Assembly (NCBI GenBank): GCA_002163245.1
Contig: MAAL01000096.1
Span: 1-64,000, forward strand
Reading direction: 5' to 3'
From: Gammaproteobacteria bacterium 42_54_T18
GTDB taxonomy: Bacteria; Pseudomonadota; Gammaproteobacteria; Pseudomonadales; Ketobacteraceae
DNA: 64,000 bases
A model generated the notes under the pieces. The model ran no database searches, was not told the origin of the DNA, and saw nothing but the letters and a program-made list of their open reading frames with translations. This document shows, piece by piece, positions 27,967-36,375 of the stretch. Position numbers and translations under genes: made by a program. Every line of letters begins with the position of its first letter. Within the stretch, counting starts at the first letter, position 1.

Positions 27967-28581
27967 TTAGACGCCTTGTTTACTAGCAAACACCGAGCTA
28001 CCGGCCAAAATAAGGTTAAGTTGAAGAGCCAGTTTCTGCTCAAACTGCTTTTTATCTTTTTTGGGCAGGTGTAACGCTTCAATGCCTCCCTGAAATACCA
28101 AGTTAATCATCATCTCAGCAATAACGGGGTAATGTTCTGGTAACGCCACAGTTTGTACATCGCTGGTCAGATCCATTGCAAGATCATCGACAAAACGTTG
28201 TTTTTCCTCAAAAATTGCAGCTCGGAATGCTTTAGGACCACCGGTAAGGTCACCCATTAACAATTGAAATAACTCTGGATTTTGGTCAAGAAACAACATA
28301 AAAGTCTCAATGGATGTAGCAACCATACTACCTTCCATTCGCACACGAGAACGGGCTTGGCGCATCATATGACGAAGCTTCATTCCCACTTGATCAACTA
28401 ACGTTAACCCCAACTCGTCCATGTCTCTGAAATAGCGATAAAACGTTGCCGGGGCAACTCCAGCTTCTCGTGTCACCTCTCGCAAACTCAGCGCATGCAA
28501 GCCTTTCGTCGTACTCAGCGTTAATGCTGCGTGAAGAATAGACTGTCGCGTTTTCTCGCGCTGTTCGGAGCGTGTAGCCAT
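27967..28581 (-). CDS. fabR: FabR-like TetR-family repressor of fatty-acid metabolism
   Basis: 204 residues. The N-terminal TetR helix-turn-helix reads LSLREVTREAGVAPATFYRYF, followed by RDMDELGLTLVDQVGMKLRHMMRQARSRV, which is very close to the same segment of FabR (E. coli: REVAREAGIAPTSFYRHF, RDVDELGLTMV, LRQLMRQARQR). FabR senses the unsaturated/saturated acyl-thioester balance and represses fabA/fabB and related genes. Here it is in tandem with the damaged FadL-type gene, and other lipid genes are close. Orthology is likely but not proven, since related TetR proteins share this helix. Confidence 0.75.
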   Translation of the reverse strand: MATRSEQREKTRQSILHAALTLSTTKGLHALSLREVTREAGVAPATFYRYFRDMDELGLTLVDQVGMKLRHMMRQARSRVRMEGSMVATSIETFMLFLDQNPELFQLLMGDLTGGPKAFRAAIFEEKQRFVDDLAMDLTSDVQTVALPEHYPVIAEMMINLVFQGGIEALHLPKKDKKQFEQKLALQLNLILAGSSVFASKQGV

Positions 28582-28723
28582 TTAATGAGTCGCCATTAAC
28601 TAGAAAGTCCCTATTCTAGCAACAAATCGCCTACATGGCTGTCTATTACGTTATCTAACAACAACTAAGAGCACGACAGTCACCATCACCTGTAACACCA
28701 GGGAAAGGCCATCCAAATAAAAC

Positions 28724-28810
28724 CTATAGCTCCTGAGTAGGTTGCTGATGCCTAAGTTCACCAACAATTGCAGTAACGATAAGTAATCCGATAATAAAAG
28801 TAATATTCAT
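28724..28810 (-). CDS. 28-residue putative small membrane protein
   Basis: On the minus strand from ATG at 28810 to TAG at 28724: MNITFIIGLLIVTAIVGEL followed by a polar tail RHQQPTQEL. The first 17 residues form one hydrophobic membrane helix. A good ribosome site, GAGGAA, sits 6 bases before the ATG. Coding cannot be confirmed from one genome. It lies in the gap between FabR-type and HxlR-type genes. Confidence 0.4.
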   Translation of the reverse strand: MNITFIIGLLIVTAIVGELRHQQPTQEL

Positions 28811-28866
28811 AAGGCATTCCTCGTGTATTTGCTGTTGTTTTGTAGATGTTTTACAGGGTTTTATTA

Positions 28867-28920
28867 GTAACTTTCATTTCACAAGTTACAAACCACAGTA
28901 GTAACTTGCCTTTTGCAAGT
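28867..28920. promoter_or_regulatory. Paired inverted repeats upstream of the HxlR-type regulator
   Basis: GTAACTT-9-AAGTTAC lies at 28867-28889, and ACTTGC-5-GCAAGT at 28904-28920. AGTAACTT also occurs as a direct repeat 34 bases apart (28866 and 28900). HxlR proteins bind such dyads, and the regulator's ATG is 49 bases further on, so autoregulation is plausible. The rest of the 387-base gap holds the small ORF described above and otherwise nothing recognised. Confidence 0.5.
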
Positions 28921-28968
28921 CACAATGAGACACTAAGTACAAAATTTCCCCATCAAAGGCCGCTTTGT

Positions 28969-29334
28969 ATGATCAACGTATTTGAATACCGTTCTGACTG
29001 CCCTCTTGCAAAGACATTGGAAGCCATTGGTGATCGATGGTCATTGATTATAATTAGGGATCTTGCCCTAGGTGCCAAAACCTATAGCGAATTAGAAAAT
29101 AACCCAGAAAAAATAACCACCAATATCTTAGCCAACCGCCTCAAAAAGCTCACAACCTTTTCCATTGTTGAGAAAACTCTGTATCAAGAGCGCCCCAAGC
29201 GCTACACCTACGGGCTAACCCATAAAGGTAAATGTCTAATTCCAGTATTATTAGAATTAGTAAAATGGGGGGAAGAACATATCGATAACGAATGCCTGTA
29301 CCCAGCGGAAGAAAACCAATCCGCCCAAGGTTAA
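28969..29334 (+). CDS. HxlR-family transcriptional regulator
   Basis: 121 residues from the ATG at 28969; the frame is open further upstream, but the family start (MINVFEYRSDCPLAKTLEAIGDRWSLIIIRDL) is here. HxlR winged-helix features: CPLAKTLEAIGDRWSLIIIRDL, then NPEKITTNILANRLKKL as recognition helix and the wing QERPKRYTYGLTHKGKCLIPVLLELVKWGEEH. The conserved N-terminal Cys (SDCPLAK) is often a redox or electrophile sensor in this family. Its stop is 5 bases before the yigZ start, so the two are probably co-transcribed. Confidence 0.85.
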   Translation: MINVFEYRSDCPLAKTLEAIGDRWSLIIIRDLALGAKTYSELENNPEKITTNILANRLKKLTTFSIVEKTLYQERPKRYTYGLTHKGKCLIPVLLELVKWGEEHIDNECLYPAEENQSAQG

Positions 29335-29339
29335 CTAAC

Positions 29340-29993
29340 ATGGCATCCAAAAAACCTTCTACCACAATCCAGCGTCAAGCTACAAAAATAACCTACAACA
29401 TTCCAGAACAAAGTGATGAGGTTATTTACGAAATTAAAAAAAGTCGCTTTATTACTCGTGTTGCCAATATCTCAAACAAAGAAAACGCTAAAACCTTTCT
29501 AGAACAAGCCAAACGAGACTACCCCGATGCACGTCATCATTGTTGGGCATATCAATTCGGCCCACCCCACTCGCCACATAGCGCGGCAATGTCTGATGAT
29601 GGGGAGCCCAGTGGCACTGCAGGAAAACCGATTCTCAACGTCATACAACACAAAGATATCGGCGACATCATGATTGTGGTGATTCGATATTTTGGTGGCA
29701 TTAAACTTGGAGCGGGAGGATTGGTAAGAGCCTATTCAAATGCAGCACAACAGGCAATTGAAAACCTAACAACAAAAAAAGAAGTCGCCACGGTGCCCAT
29801 CACCGTGAAATGCGACTTTAGTCAAGAACAAACCGTTCGGCACTGGTTAACAAAAAAATTGACTGACCATATCAATGTGGAATATCAGAACAATGTTATT
29901 ATGCACATTCATTTTCCGATAGATCAGCTGGAAGCCTTTAAGCAAAAATGCATTCCACTGGGCATTACTGTTACTAAAATGCATGAAAATTAG
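29340..29993 (+). CDS. yigZ: YigZ/IMPACT-family protein
   Basis: 217 residues from ATG at 29340. The N-terminal UPF0029/IMPACT domain is well preserved: IKKSRFITRVANISNKENAKTFLEQAKRDYPDARHHCWAYQFG, SDDGEPSGTAGKPILNVIQ, IMIVVIRYFGGIKLGAGGLVRAYSNAAQQAI. A smaller C-terminal domain (DUF1949-like) follows. E. coli YigZ is of similar size (about 204 aa). Its molecular role is not settled; the eukaryotic relative IMPACT regulates translation under stress. It lies directly after the HxlR-type regulator. Confidence 0.9.
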   Translation: MASKKPSTTIQRQATKITYNIPEQSDEVIYEIKKSRFITRVANISNKENAKTFLEQAKRDYPDARHHCWAYQFGPPHSPHSAAMSDDGEPSGTAGKPILNVIQHKDIGDIMIVVIRYFGGIKLGAGGLVRAYSNAAQQAIENLTTKKEVATVPITVKCDFSQEQTVRHWLTKKLTDHINVEYQNNVIMHIHFPIDQLEAFKQKCIPLGITVTKMHEN

Positions 29994-30005
29994 ATTGTAT
30001 TACGA

Positions 30006-30833
30006 TTAAGACGTTCGAACATTAATATGATGCAATTGGAATTTCTTACTCAACAACCATTCTCGCACGGCTATTGGCATCACACGTTTTGATAAGCGCA
30101 TAAACCGACTACCATGCCCAATGCCAATTTCCTTTGGTGATTTAGGGTTCTCAATCTGCTCAATAAGCTTTTCCGCAAATATATCGGGAGTGGTAGGAGA
30201 TTTTTTTGACACCGTTGCACGCTTTTCAATAGCCTCAGCTACATCGGCATACAATGAGTTTGGTGCTAATACTCCCATCAATTGTTTTGATGCATTATCG
30301 CCAAAAGAAGAAGATACTGCTCCTGGATAAACGGTCATCACATGAATACCTAAAGGTGCTAACTCCATTCGCATTACTTCTGACAAACTATGAAACGCCG
30401 CTTTTGACGCACAATACACCCCAGAAAAAGGTGTACTGAATACACCCGCTGCACTGCCAATATTAACAATACTTGCTTGATAACTTTTCATTAACAAAGG
30501 TGTTTCCATTTGTACTAAATATAAAGGCGAAAATACGTTTGTCTTAAACTGACTCTCTACCTTATCCGATGAAATTTCTAACAACGGTCCCATTTCACCA
30601 TAACCGGCATTATTAATAAGGCAATCCAGCCTACCATCTTCATTGGTTATTTTTTCGATCACACCAGCCACTTGCTGTTTGTCGTTAACGTCCATAGCTA
30701 CGGGAACGATATTTTCATGGACAATTTCTTGCACCGGCATAAACACGATGCCCTTGTTTTGCAAGTTTAACCGCTAACGATCGACCGATCCCGCTAGAAC
30801 AACCTGTAACTAAAAATACTTTATTAGCCATAT
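30006..30833 (-). pseudogene. Short-chain dehydrogenase/reductase interrupted by a frameshift
   Basis: The gene should begin at the ATG at 30833: MANKVFLVTGCSSGIGRSLAVKLAKQGHRVYAGARNCP then a stop at 30715. This contains the Rossmann motif TGxxxGIG that the downstream frame lacks. The second frame (open from 30764) continues ENIVPVAMDVNDKQQV, then LDCLINNAGYGE, the catalytic Ser in NIGSAAG, YCASK and a C-terminal tail. The frame shift lies between 30717 and 30764; compared with the usual spacing, a small deletion of a few codons plus a frame change is likely. Probably inactive. It precedes a damaged SRPBCC gene. Confidence 0.75.
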
Positions 30834-30885
30834 CAATCCCCCTTCTCTTCGAATTCACCCGTAAATAGAGTCGCCGATCATGAAA

Positions 30886-31379
30886 CTACGCAGCGCCTTC
30901 TGACTTTGACAAAACAAGTCCATCATCAAACAACGTCTTCATATAGTGATGAGACTTTTCCAGTCGACCTTTTATCGTCCAAAGGAATAGTGGCTGAATA
31001 AACAAACGGGAAAAAAACCATTATTCCCGACAGTCACACTGTAATTGAATTCCGTTTTGTTACCCCCGATAGAGCGCATTTCATAATTCCAATGAGGCTG
31101 TACGTTCAATATCTCTGTTGTCATCACAAATCGCTTATTATTCTCAAAAGCGACACACTTTTCCGGTTTTTTAAGATTAAAAAGACGAAAAGGCATTGCC
31201 ATAGTACGAAAATACTTCTTACCCAACCACGTTCCATATGCCTCGTAACCAGGCTGTGCAACAACTCGACGACACCCGTCCATCCATACAGAAGCATTTT
31301 CAAAGGTATGACCAAGATAGAAAAAAATATCTTCTACAGGTCTATTGATAATAAGTTGATGGCCGTATATTTTTCGCAT
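30886..31379 (-). pseudogene. SRPBCC-family (START/Bet v1-like) protein with a frameshift in a T run
   Basis: Starts at ATG 31379, preceded by GGAG 7 bases upstream. The frame encodes an SRPBCC domain (HQLIINRPVEDIFFYLGHTFENASVWMDGC ... FEYSVTVGNNGFF type ending) but runs to a stop at 30972 after VCLFSHYSFGR. The coding strand has seven T there (plus 31011-31017). Adding one T restores RLFIQPLFLWTIKGRLEKSH, then HYMKTLFDDGLVLSKSEGAA and a stop at 30886, a typical end for this family. Either a real indel or a homopolymer sequencing error. Members bind lipophilic ligands. Confidence 0.7.
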
Positions 31380-31621
31380 CCTTCGTCTCCTGGTAAACAT
31401 ATGATCATGGGGGTTGATTTACCTTTTTCAGTATCAACATATTATCACTAGTATTATGGAAAATGGGGCACTAGTGTCGAGAACCAACACTACTATTACA
31501 AAGCAATAAATGTTGATATTCTGAATGTCATCAAGTGAAAGTTAACCTAGTAAATCGACTTATTGTGCTGCTATATTGTAATTATGTTGCGTAACTGCTT
31601 CTTATAAAACGAGTAACTATT

Positions 31622-32758
31622 ATGAACTTAACAAATAACGTTATACGCTTTACCGATCGACCAAAGAGAAGGCCTACTGCAGAGACATTTGCATTTGACT
31701 CAGAAATGGTAAGGCCTTTACGTAACAATGAATTTCTGGTTAAAAACCTCTATCTTTCAATGGACCCTGCATTAGTCGGGCGAATGCGGAAAGAAGACAA
31801 TTATGCTGAATCTGTCGAACCTGGCGACGTAATGCACGCTTACGCTATTGGCCAAGTTATTCAATCCAATAACAAAAAAGTGAAAGTTGGTGAAGTACGG
31901 TTCGGTCGATTTGATATGCAGGAATATGCAATATCCGACGATATAGAAAACACCAAAGCAATCAATCTTGGATTAGCCGATCCGAGCTGGTATTTAAGTC
32001 TTGTTGGCATCACCGGTGCGACGGCATATTTTAGCTTATTTGACATTGGTCAACCCAAACGTGGTGAGACTATCGTTATTTCTGCAGGCGGGAGCTCTGT
32101 CGGAAGTACTGTTGCTCAAATGGCAAAAAAAGTCGGCTGTAGAACCGTTGCTATTGTCAGTACTGAAGAAAAAGCGAAACAAGTCATCGCAGACTGGGGG
32201 TACGATGCTGCAGTCTGTTATCGCGGAAAAAGTACTGAAGAACCAGAAAAACAACTCGCTTTAGCCTGCCCGCGAGGTGTCGATATCTATTATGACAATA
32301 CCAGTGGCGATATTTCAGAAGCATTGCTGGATCTATACAACGAAAATGCTCGTATTGTTGTTGTCGGTCGATTAGGAATTAGCCATCTTCCTGATACACG
32401 ACTAGACACAGGTCGTCGAGACAATAACGTTATTCTCTCAAAACGTATAAAGAAGCAGGGCTTTGTATTGTTAGACTATCAATCAAAAATAATGGGTGCT
32501 GTTATTCAGATTGCTAAATGGATAAAACAAGGTGATCTCAAAATTAAAGAAGATATTCTTCATGGGATTGATAAAACACCAGAGGCATTTTTTAGAATGT
32601 TAGATGGAAAAAATGACGGAAAACAACTGGTGAAACTTGCCGATGTGAATCACCAGTTAGATCCAAGTCCTCGTTGGTTAGGAGCACACTTGATATCGAA
32701 GCGCTTCCCCACCGGTATCCTCGCATTGTTGATTAGCAGAACCCGTACTAGCATGTGA
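31622..32758 (+). CDS. Zinc-independent NADP-dependent MDR-family oxidoreductase (CurA/YncB-like)
   Basis: 378 residues. An MDR fold without zinc ligands: NEFLVKNLYLSMDPALVGRM, YAIGQVIQ, GITGATAYFSLFDIGQPKRGETIVISAGGSSVGSTVAQMAKKVG as the Rossmann start (AGGSSVGS), and GVDIYYDNTSGDISEALLDL. Family members (CurA, leukotriene B4 12-hydroxydehydrogenase type) reduce the C=C bond of alpha,beta-unsaturated ketones. The usual end is near GKQLVKLA at about residue 340; the last 38 residues extend past this and overlap the convergent LysR frame by 81 bases. It lies beside the disrupted SDR/SRPBCC pair. Confidence 0.85.
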   Translation: MNLTNNVIRFTDRPKRRPTAETFAFDSEMVRPLRNNEFLVKNLYLSMDPALVGRMRKEDNYAESVEPGDVMHAYAIGQVIQSNNKKVKVGEVRFGRFDMQEYAISDDIENTKAINLGLADPSWYLSLVGITGATAYFSLFDIGQPKRGETIVISAGGSSVGSTVAQMAKKVGCRTVAIVSTEEKAKQVIADWGYDAAVCYRGKSTEEPEKQLALACPRGVDIYYDNTSGDISEALLDLYNENARIVVVGRLGISHLPDTRLDTGRRDNNVILSKRIKKQGFVLLDYQSKIMGAVIQIAKWIKQGDLKIKEDILHGIDKTPEAFFRMLDGKNDGKQLVKLADVNHQLDPSPRWLGAHLISKRFPTGILALLISRTRTSM

Positions 32759-33661
32759 TGCCTTTAGCCCCCGTAAAGGTGTGATAGATTGACGGTGAAA
32801 ATAGGAAACACAATAATCAATAAAGGCGCGAACTTTTCCGGGAGCGCCTTGATTTGATGAATATACCGCATAGACATCTCGCAAAGGAAAATCTATGCCT
32901 GATGGTATTTCGACGAGGCGTCCACATTGTATATCTTCCATTACCATATAATCAGGCAAAAAACTGGAACCGACACCGGCTAACAACGCGTTGCGAATCG
33001 CAGAAAGGTTATTGAGTTTTAACACCACCCCATCTAGTTTTCGATCCTGCAAACCGGCAGAGCGGGAGAACGCCCGCACTACATTCGCATCATTTAACAA
33101 CACAAGACCTGAAGTTAAGGCCGTATCCATGTCTTTTACACCTTTTTCTTTACAAAAACTTGGAGCTGCACACATAACGGTACGATACCCCGTTAAACGG
33201 CGAGCAAGAAGGCTACTGTCTTTAAGATTCCCTTCTCGAATAGCAATATCAAAGCCTCTTTTTACAATATCTTCTGTCACACCACTTAGGCTTAGATCAA
33301 TAATAATATCTGGATATTTTTTTTGGAAACCAGAAATTATATCTATCAGCTGCCTTTCACCAAAGGCTGGAGTTGATGTAATTTTAAGTGTGCCTGTTGG
33401 CGTATGTTGAAATTTAGTAATTTCAGACTCGATTTCTCGCCGCTGTTGAATCATTGTATTGGCCTTAGCAAAACAATATTCTCCCGATTCTGTTAGCGCT
33501 AAAGAGCGAGTCGTTCGAGCAAAAAGCTGAACACCCAATTTCTTTTCTAAACGACCAATTTGTTTACTTACTGCAGAAGAGGTAAAACCAAGACGTTTAG
33601 CTGCAGATGAAAAACTGCCACATTCAGCAACAGTTACAAAAACTTCGTAGTTATCCATCAT
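32678..33661 (-). CDS. LysR-family transcriptional regulator
   Basis: 327 residues: an N-terminal winged HTH (FVTVAECGSFSSAAKRLGFTSSAVSKQIGRLEKKLGVQLFARTTRSLALTESG) and a C-terminal periplasmic-binding-fold effector domain from about residue 90. The last about 25 residues (SITPLRGLKASHASTGS...) go beyond the normal family end and overlap the convergent oxidoreductase frame. It lies 41 bases downstream of the third GST gene and on the same strand, so it could be the tail gene of the aromatic cluster or a regulator of the convergent oxidoreductase. Confidence 0.88.
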   Translation of the reverse strand: MMDNYEVFVTVAECGSFSSAAKRLGFTSSAVSKQIGRLEKKLGVQLFARTTRSLALTESGEYCFAKANTMIQQRREIESEITKFQHTPTGTLKITSTPAFGERQLIDIISGFQKKYPDIIIDLSLSGVTEDIVKRGFDIAIREGNLKDSSLLARRLTGYRTVMCAAPSFCKEKGVKDMDTALTSGLVLLNDANVVRAFSRSAGLQDRKLDGVVLKLNNLSAIRNALLAGVGSSFLPDYMVMEDIQCGRLVEIPSGIDFPLRDVYAVYSSNQGAPGKVRAFIDYCVSYFHRQSITPLRGLKASHASTGSANQQCEDTGGEALRYQVCS

Positions 33662-33702
33662 AAATTACCTTTGTAGAAAATCAGAGAGCATTGATAAGAA
33701 AA

Positions 33703-34539
33703 TTATTCAAATCCAAACATTTTTTTATGTTTTGAAAGATTAATAAACTTATTGATTTTGAACAGAAACATAATAAGAGCAGGTTCATAATCAACCAACC
33801 CCTGCTGAAAGCTCTCACGCTGTTTACATTGCTGATACCACAACCCTAGATTATTATATCGTGACAGCGGAAAACACATAAGATCCAATCGATGTATGTT
33901 TACCATCCATGCAATATCCGCCAAGGAAAAATCATCTCCCAAGAACCAGGTTTGCTTGATAAGGTAGGTATCAATTATTCGTAATACTTTATGCATTTCA
34001 TCAACAGCCCCCCTCACCTCATCAACGGTAAATTCATTGTTTGCAAACCGTTTTTTGAAAGCAACAAGATCACTATTATTGTGATTATCAGAAAACTTTT
34101 TTAATGATCTTTTCACTAATAATCGTTGTGTTTTTGCCATAAAATAGTGTGTTAACAACTTAATTTGAGACTGTACCGAGTCCGCAAGCTTTATAATTTC
34201 ATCCATCGCTCTATTATTGCCATTACCTTCTGGCTGCAGTCCGGGCGAAGGATATAAACGATCGATATACCGAATAATATCCACTGATTCCGTTACAACA
34301 CTACCATCATGAACCAATACAGGAACAAGCCCTTTTGGGTTTATAGATTGAAACCAATCCGTAGAATGATCATTAAGTAATAGATTAACGGGATGACTAT
34401 TACAATCCATTCCTTTCTCAATCAAACAAATTCGAACTCGTTGCGAGCAATTACTAAAATCAAAATGAAAAATATGCAATCCATTTTTGATCTCATTTTT
34501 TATTCGTATTTGACCACGAGAAGATATAGTTTTAAACAT
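33703..34539 (-). CDS. Glutathione S-transferase-like protein (aromatic cluster, third GST)
   Basis: 278 residues. The GST N-domain begins near residue 20 (HIFHFDFSNCSQRVRICLIEKGMDC), with NPKGLVPVLVHDGSVVTESVDIIRYIDRLYP carrying the cis-Pro and glutathione-contact residues, and a C-domain with WFLGDDFSLADIAWMVNIHRLDL. Residues 1-20 and about 100-180 are longer than in standard 210-residue GSTs. It is one of three adjacent GST genes downstream of ring-cleavage enzymes. In aromatic pathways, GSTs can isomerise maleyl-type ring-cleavage products or remove halogens; which applies here is unknown. Confidence 0.78.
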   Translation of the reverse strand: MFKTISSRGQIRIKNEIKNGLHIFHFDFSNCSQRVRICLIEKGMDCNSHPVNLLLNDHSTDWFQSINPKGLVPVLVHDGSVVTESVDIIRYIDRLYPSPGLQPEGNGNNRAMDEIIKLADSVQSQIKLLTHYFMAKTQRLLVKRSLKKFSDNHNNSDLVAFKKRFANNEFTVDEVRGAVDEMHKVLRIIDTYLIKQTWFLGDDFSLADIAWMVNIHRLDLMCFPLSRYNNLGLWYQQCKQRESFQQGLVDYEPALIMFLFKINKFINLSKHKKMFGFE

Positions 34540-34659
34540 TGATGCCTCCTGTTCCTTAGTAAAAAATTTAAAAGAGAGATTAATAAAAAGTTTAACTAAG
34601 CGTTTGAGTAAGAAATCTATTGATAAAAGGTATTAGCAAAGGGTGCTGACATAATTATT

Positions 34660-35316
34660 CTATATTTCGCCAGATACAACCTGTGTTTTTTCTTTTTTAT
34701 TTGCTCTCTTAGTTTTTATAGCGGCTTTAGATTTTCGCTTATCACCATAAATTTTTTTAGAATCAGAAGATGATGTAACTAGGCTTAGTTTAGCTTCCAC
34801 ATTACTTAACCATTGACGAATTGATGGACAATCCTTAAAGCAACTATCAATACCTAGCAGAGAAAACGTCGATAACCGTGTATAAAGAACAATATCAGCA
34901 TAGGTAAAGCGGTTTCCAACAAGATAATCTTTATCTGTTAATGCATTTTCCAAATGTGAAATTTTCTCTGAACAAACATCAAGACAACGTTGTTTATCAT
35001 CATCAACAACAGGTGTTTTATTTATAGCCGAGAAAAACAATGGTCGATACTCCTTTCTCATCCCCATATCAAATGCGTGCCACATGCGAATTTCAGCTTG
35101 TTCATAACTGTCACTTGAAAACAACAATGATGAATTATTTGCACTGAGGTATTCCGCCATAAACAACGAATCATTAATTACGGTATCACCATGCAGTAAC
35201 AACGGTAATTCACCGGCAGGGTTTAGCTCTTGAAATGGCTTCTTTTTATGTTCCATAGCCGCCATATCAATCTCAATATGGGTATACTCAACACCTAATA
35301 ACTTACATACCAACAC
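34660..35316 (-). CDS. Glutathione S-transferase-like protein whose start seems lost to a frameshift (second GST)
   Basis: As written the frame opens at a GTG at 35316 inside the GST N-domain (MLVCKLLGVEYTHIEIDM). Upstream, in frame, the codons read VLGYTGSPVSDRIVLVCK, the missing beta1-helix1 of the fold, but no start codon precedes a stop. Removing one C from the run of four (plus 35360-35363) would join them to the ATG at 35368, giving MNPNVLGYTGSPVSDRI, overlapping the end of the preceding GST gene. The rest is normal: NPAGELPLLLHGDTVINDSLFMAEYL and DYLVGNRFTYADIVLYTRLSTF; the tail is very basic (KRKSKAAIKTKRANKKEK). Confidence 0.65.
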   Translation of the reverse strand: MLVCKLLGVEYTHIEIDMAAMEHKKKPFQELNPAGELPLLLHGDTVINDSLFMAEYLSANNSSLLFSSDSYEQAEIRMWHAFDMGMRKEYRPLFFSAINKTPVVDDDKQRCLDVCSEKISHLENALTDKDYLVGNRFTYADIVLYTRLSTFSLLGIDSCFKDCPSIRQWLSNVEAKLSLVTSSSDSKKIYGDKRKSKAAIKTKRANKKEKTQVVSGEI

Positions 35317-35348
35317 AATACGATCACTTACCGGTGATCCCGTATATC

Positions 35349-36347
35349 CTAAAACATTAGGGGTTCATTTTTAAGAAATTCAGGAATACCAACAGATTGT
35401 GATTTTGCGGTAACAAATGCATCACTAATATCTGGTGTAATAAGGCGAACATTAGAGTTTCTTGGTGTTAATAAAGCTTCATCAATCCCTAGTTTTTTCC
35501 TCAAAATAGGTCGCAACATCTTAACGACCAATTTATCCAGTATTGTTGCCGGTGATTTTTTATAGACAATACGATTAATTAACGAGGTAAGTCCAATATC
35601 GTTTAGCTTCACCATGCTTTTTTCCGTACTGGAATAGGTCGTTCGGATAGACCGACGTTTACCCACTCGTTCTATCCAAGTACACACATTGGGATACGCA
35701 TAATGATTAATATCCACTCCCACCAAAGGTAGCATTGTTATTCTTGGATACACGGAAATATCGGCCAATGTGAATTCATTATCGACCAAATACTTTTTAT
35801 TCTCTAAACTACGTTCAACCAAATCAATAAATTGTACTAACGTTTTTCGGTGTTGTTTCTTCTGCGTTTCATCAAGTACTTTTAAGCCCCACACCTTGCC
35901 TTGCCAGGCAAGGTGTGCAGGGTTATCCGTTGCTTTCGCAGAAATAGATAAAAACTCGTCACGCGTACAAGCAATATGTTGTAACGGTCCCATAGTGCTT
36001 GCATACATCAATGGACGATACGTATTTGCCATCGCCAACTCATAGCTTTCCCATTGCTTGGCCGCAATAACACCTTCACTTGTCTTTGGTGTCAATTTAA
36101 CTTTAGGAAAATTATCTTCCAAATACGCAATAATCACTGACGACTCAAAGATCACCCTACCATTATGATTAATCGCAGGAACCAAACCATTAGGATTAAT
36201 ACGCAAATATTCCGGGTTCTTTTGCTCCATTTTCGAAAGATAAATAGTTTGTGTTTTATAAGGAATACCCTTTTCCATCAAACAAATCTTTACTCGGCGA
36301 GCACATGGTGAAGATTCATAATCATACAGAATTATTTCGTTTTTCAT
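35349..36347 (-). CDS. Glutathione S-transferase-like protein (aromatic cluster, first GST)
   Basis: 332 residues, longer than usual. The N-domain is IILYDYESSPCARRVKICLMEKGIPYKTQTIYLSK, then INPNGLVPAINHNGRVIFESSVIIAYLEDNFP, with SSPCARRV at the position of the active-site Ser/Cys. The C-domain has YLVDNEFTLADISVYPRITMLPLVGVD. About 100 residues after the GST fold (from about 230) are an extra region ending in TAKSQSVGIPEFLKNEPLMF. It sits 28 bases after the flavin monooxygenase gene and just before the second GST, so the three belong to one transcript. Confidence 0.8.
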   Translation of the reverse strand: MKNEIILYDYESSPCARRVKICLMEKGIPYKTQTIYLSKMEQKNPEYLRINPNGLVPAINHNGRVIFESSVIIAYLEDNFPKVKLTPKTSEGVIAAKQWESYELAMANTYRPLMYASTMGPLQHIACTRDEFLSISAKATDNPAHLAWQGKVWGLKVLDETQKKQHRKTLVQFIDLVERSLENKKYLVDNEFTLADISVYPRITMLPLVGVDINHYAYPNVCTWIERVGKRRSIRTTYSSTEKSMVKLNDIGLTSLINRIVYKKSPATILDKLVVKMLRPILRKKLGIDEALLTPRNSNVRLITPDISDAFVTAKSQSVGIPEFLKNEPLMF

Positions 36348-36375
36348 TTTCTACACCTATTATTTATTGTCGCCA

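Noticed and set aside
31446-31476. CACTAGT direct repeat upstream of the CurA-like oxidoreductase as an operator
   Set aside because: Only short half-palindromes 23 bases apart; too little to call a site.
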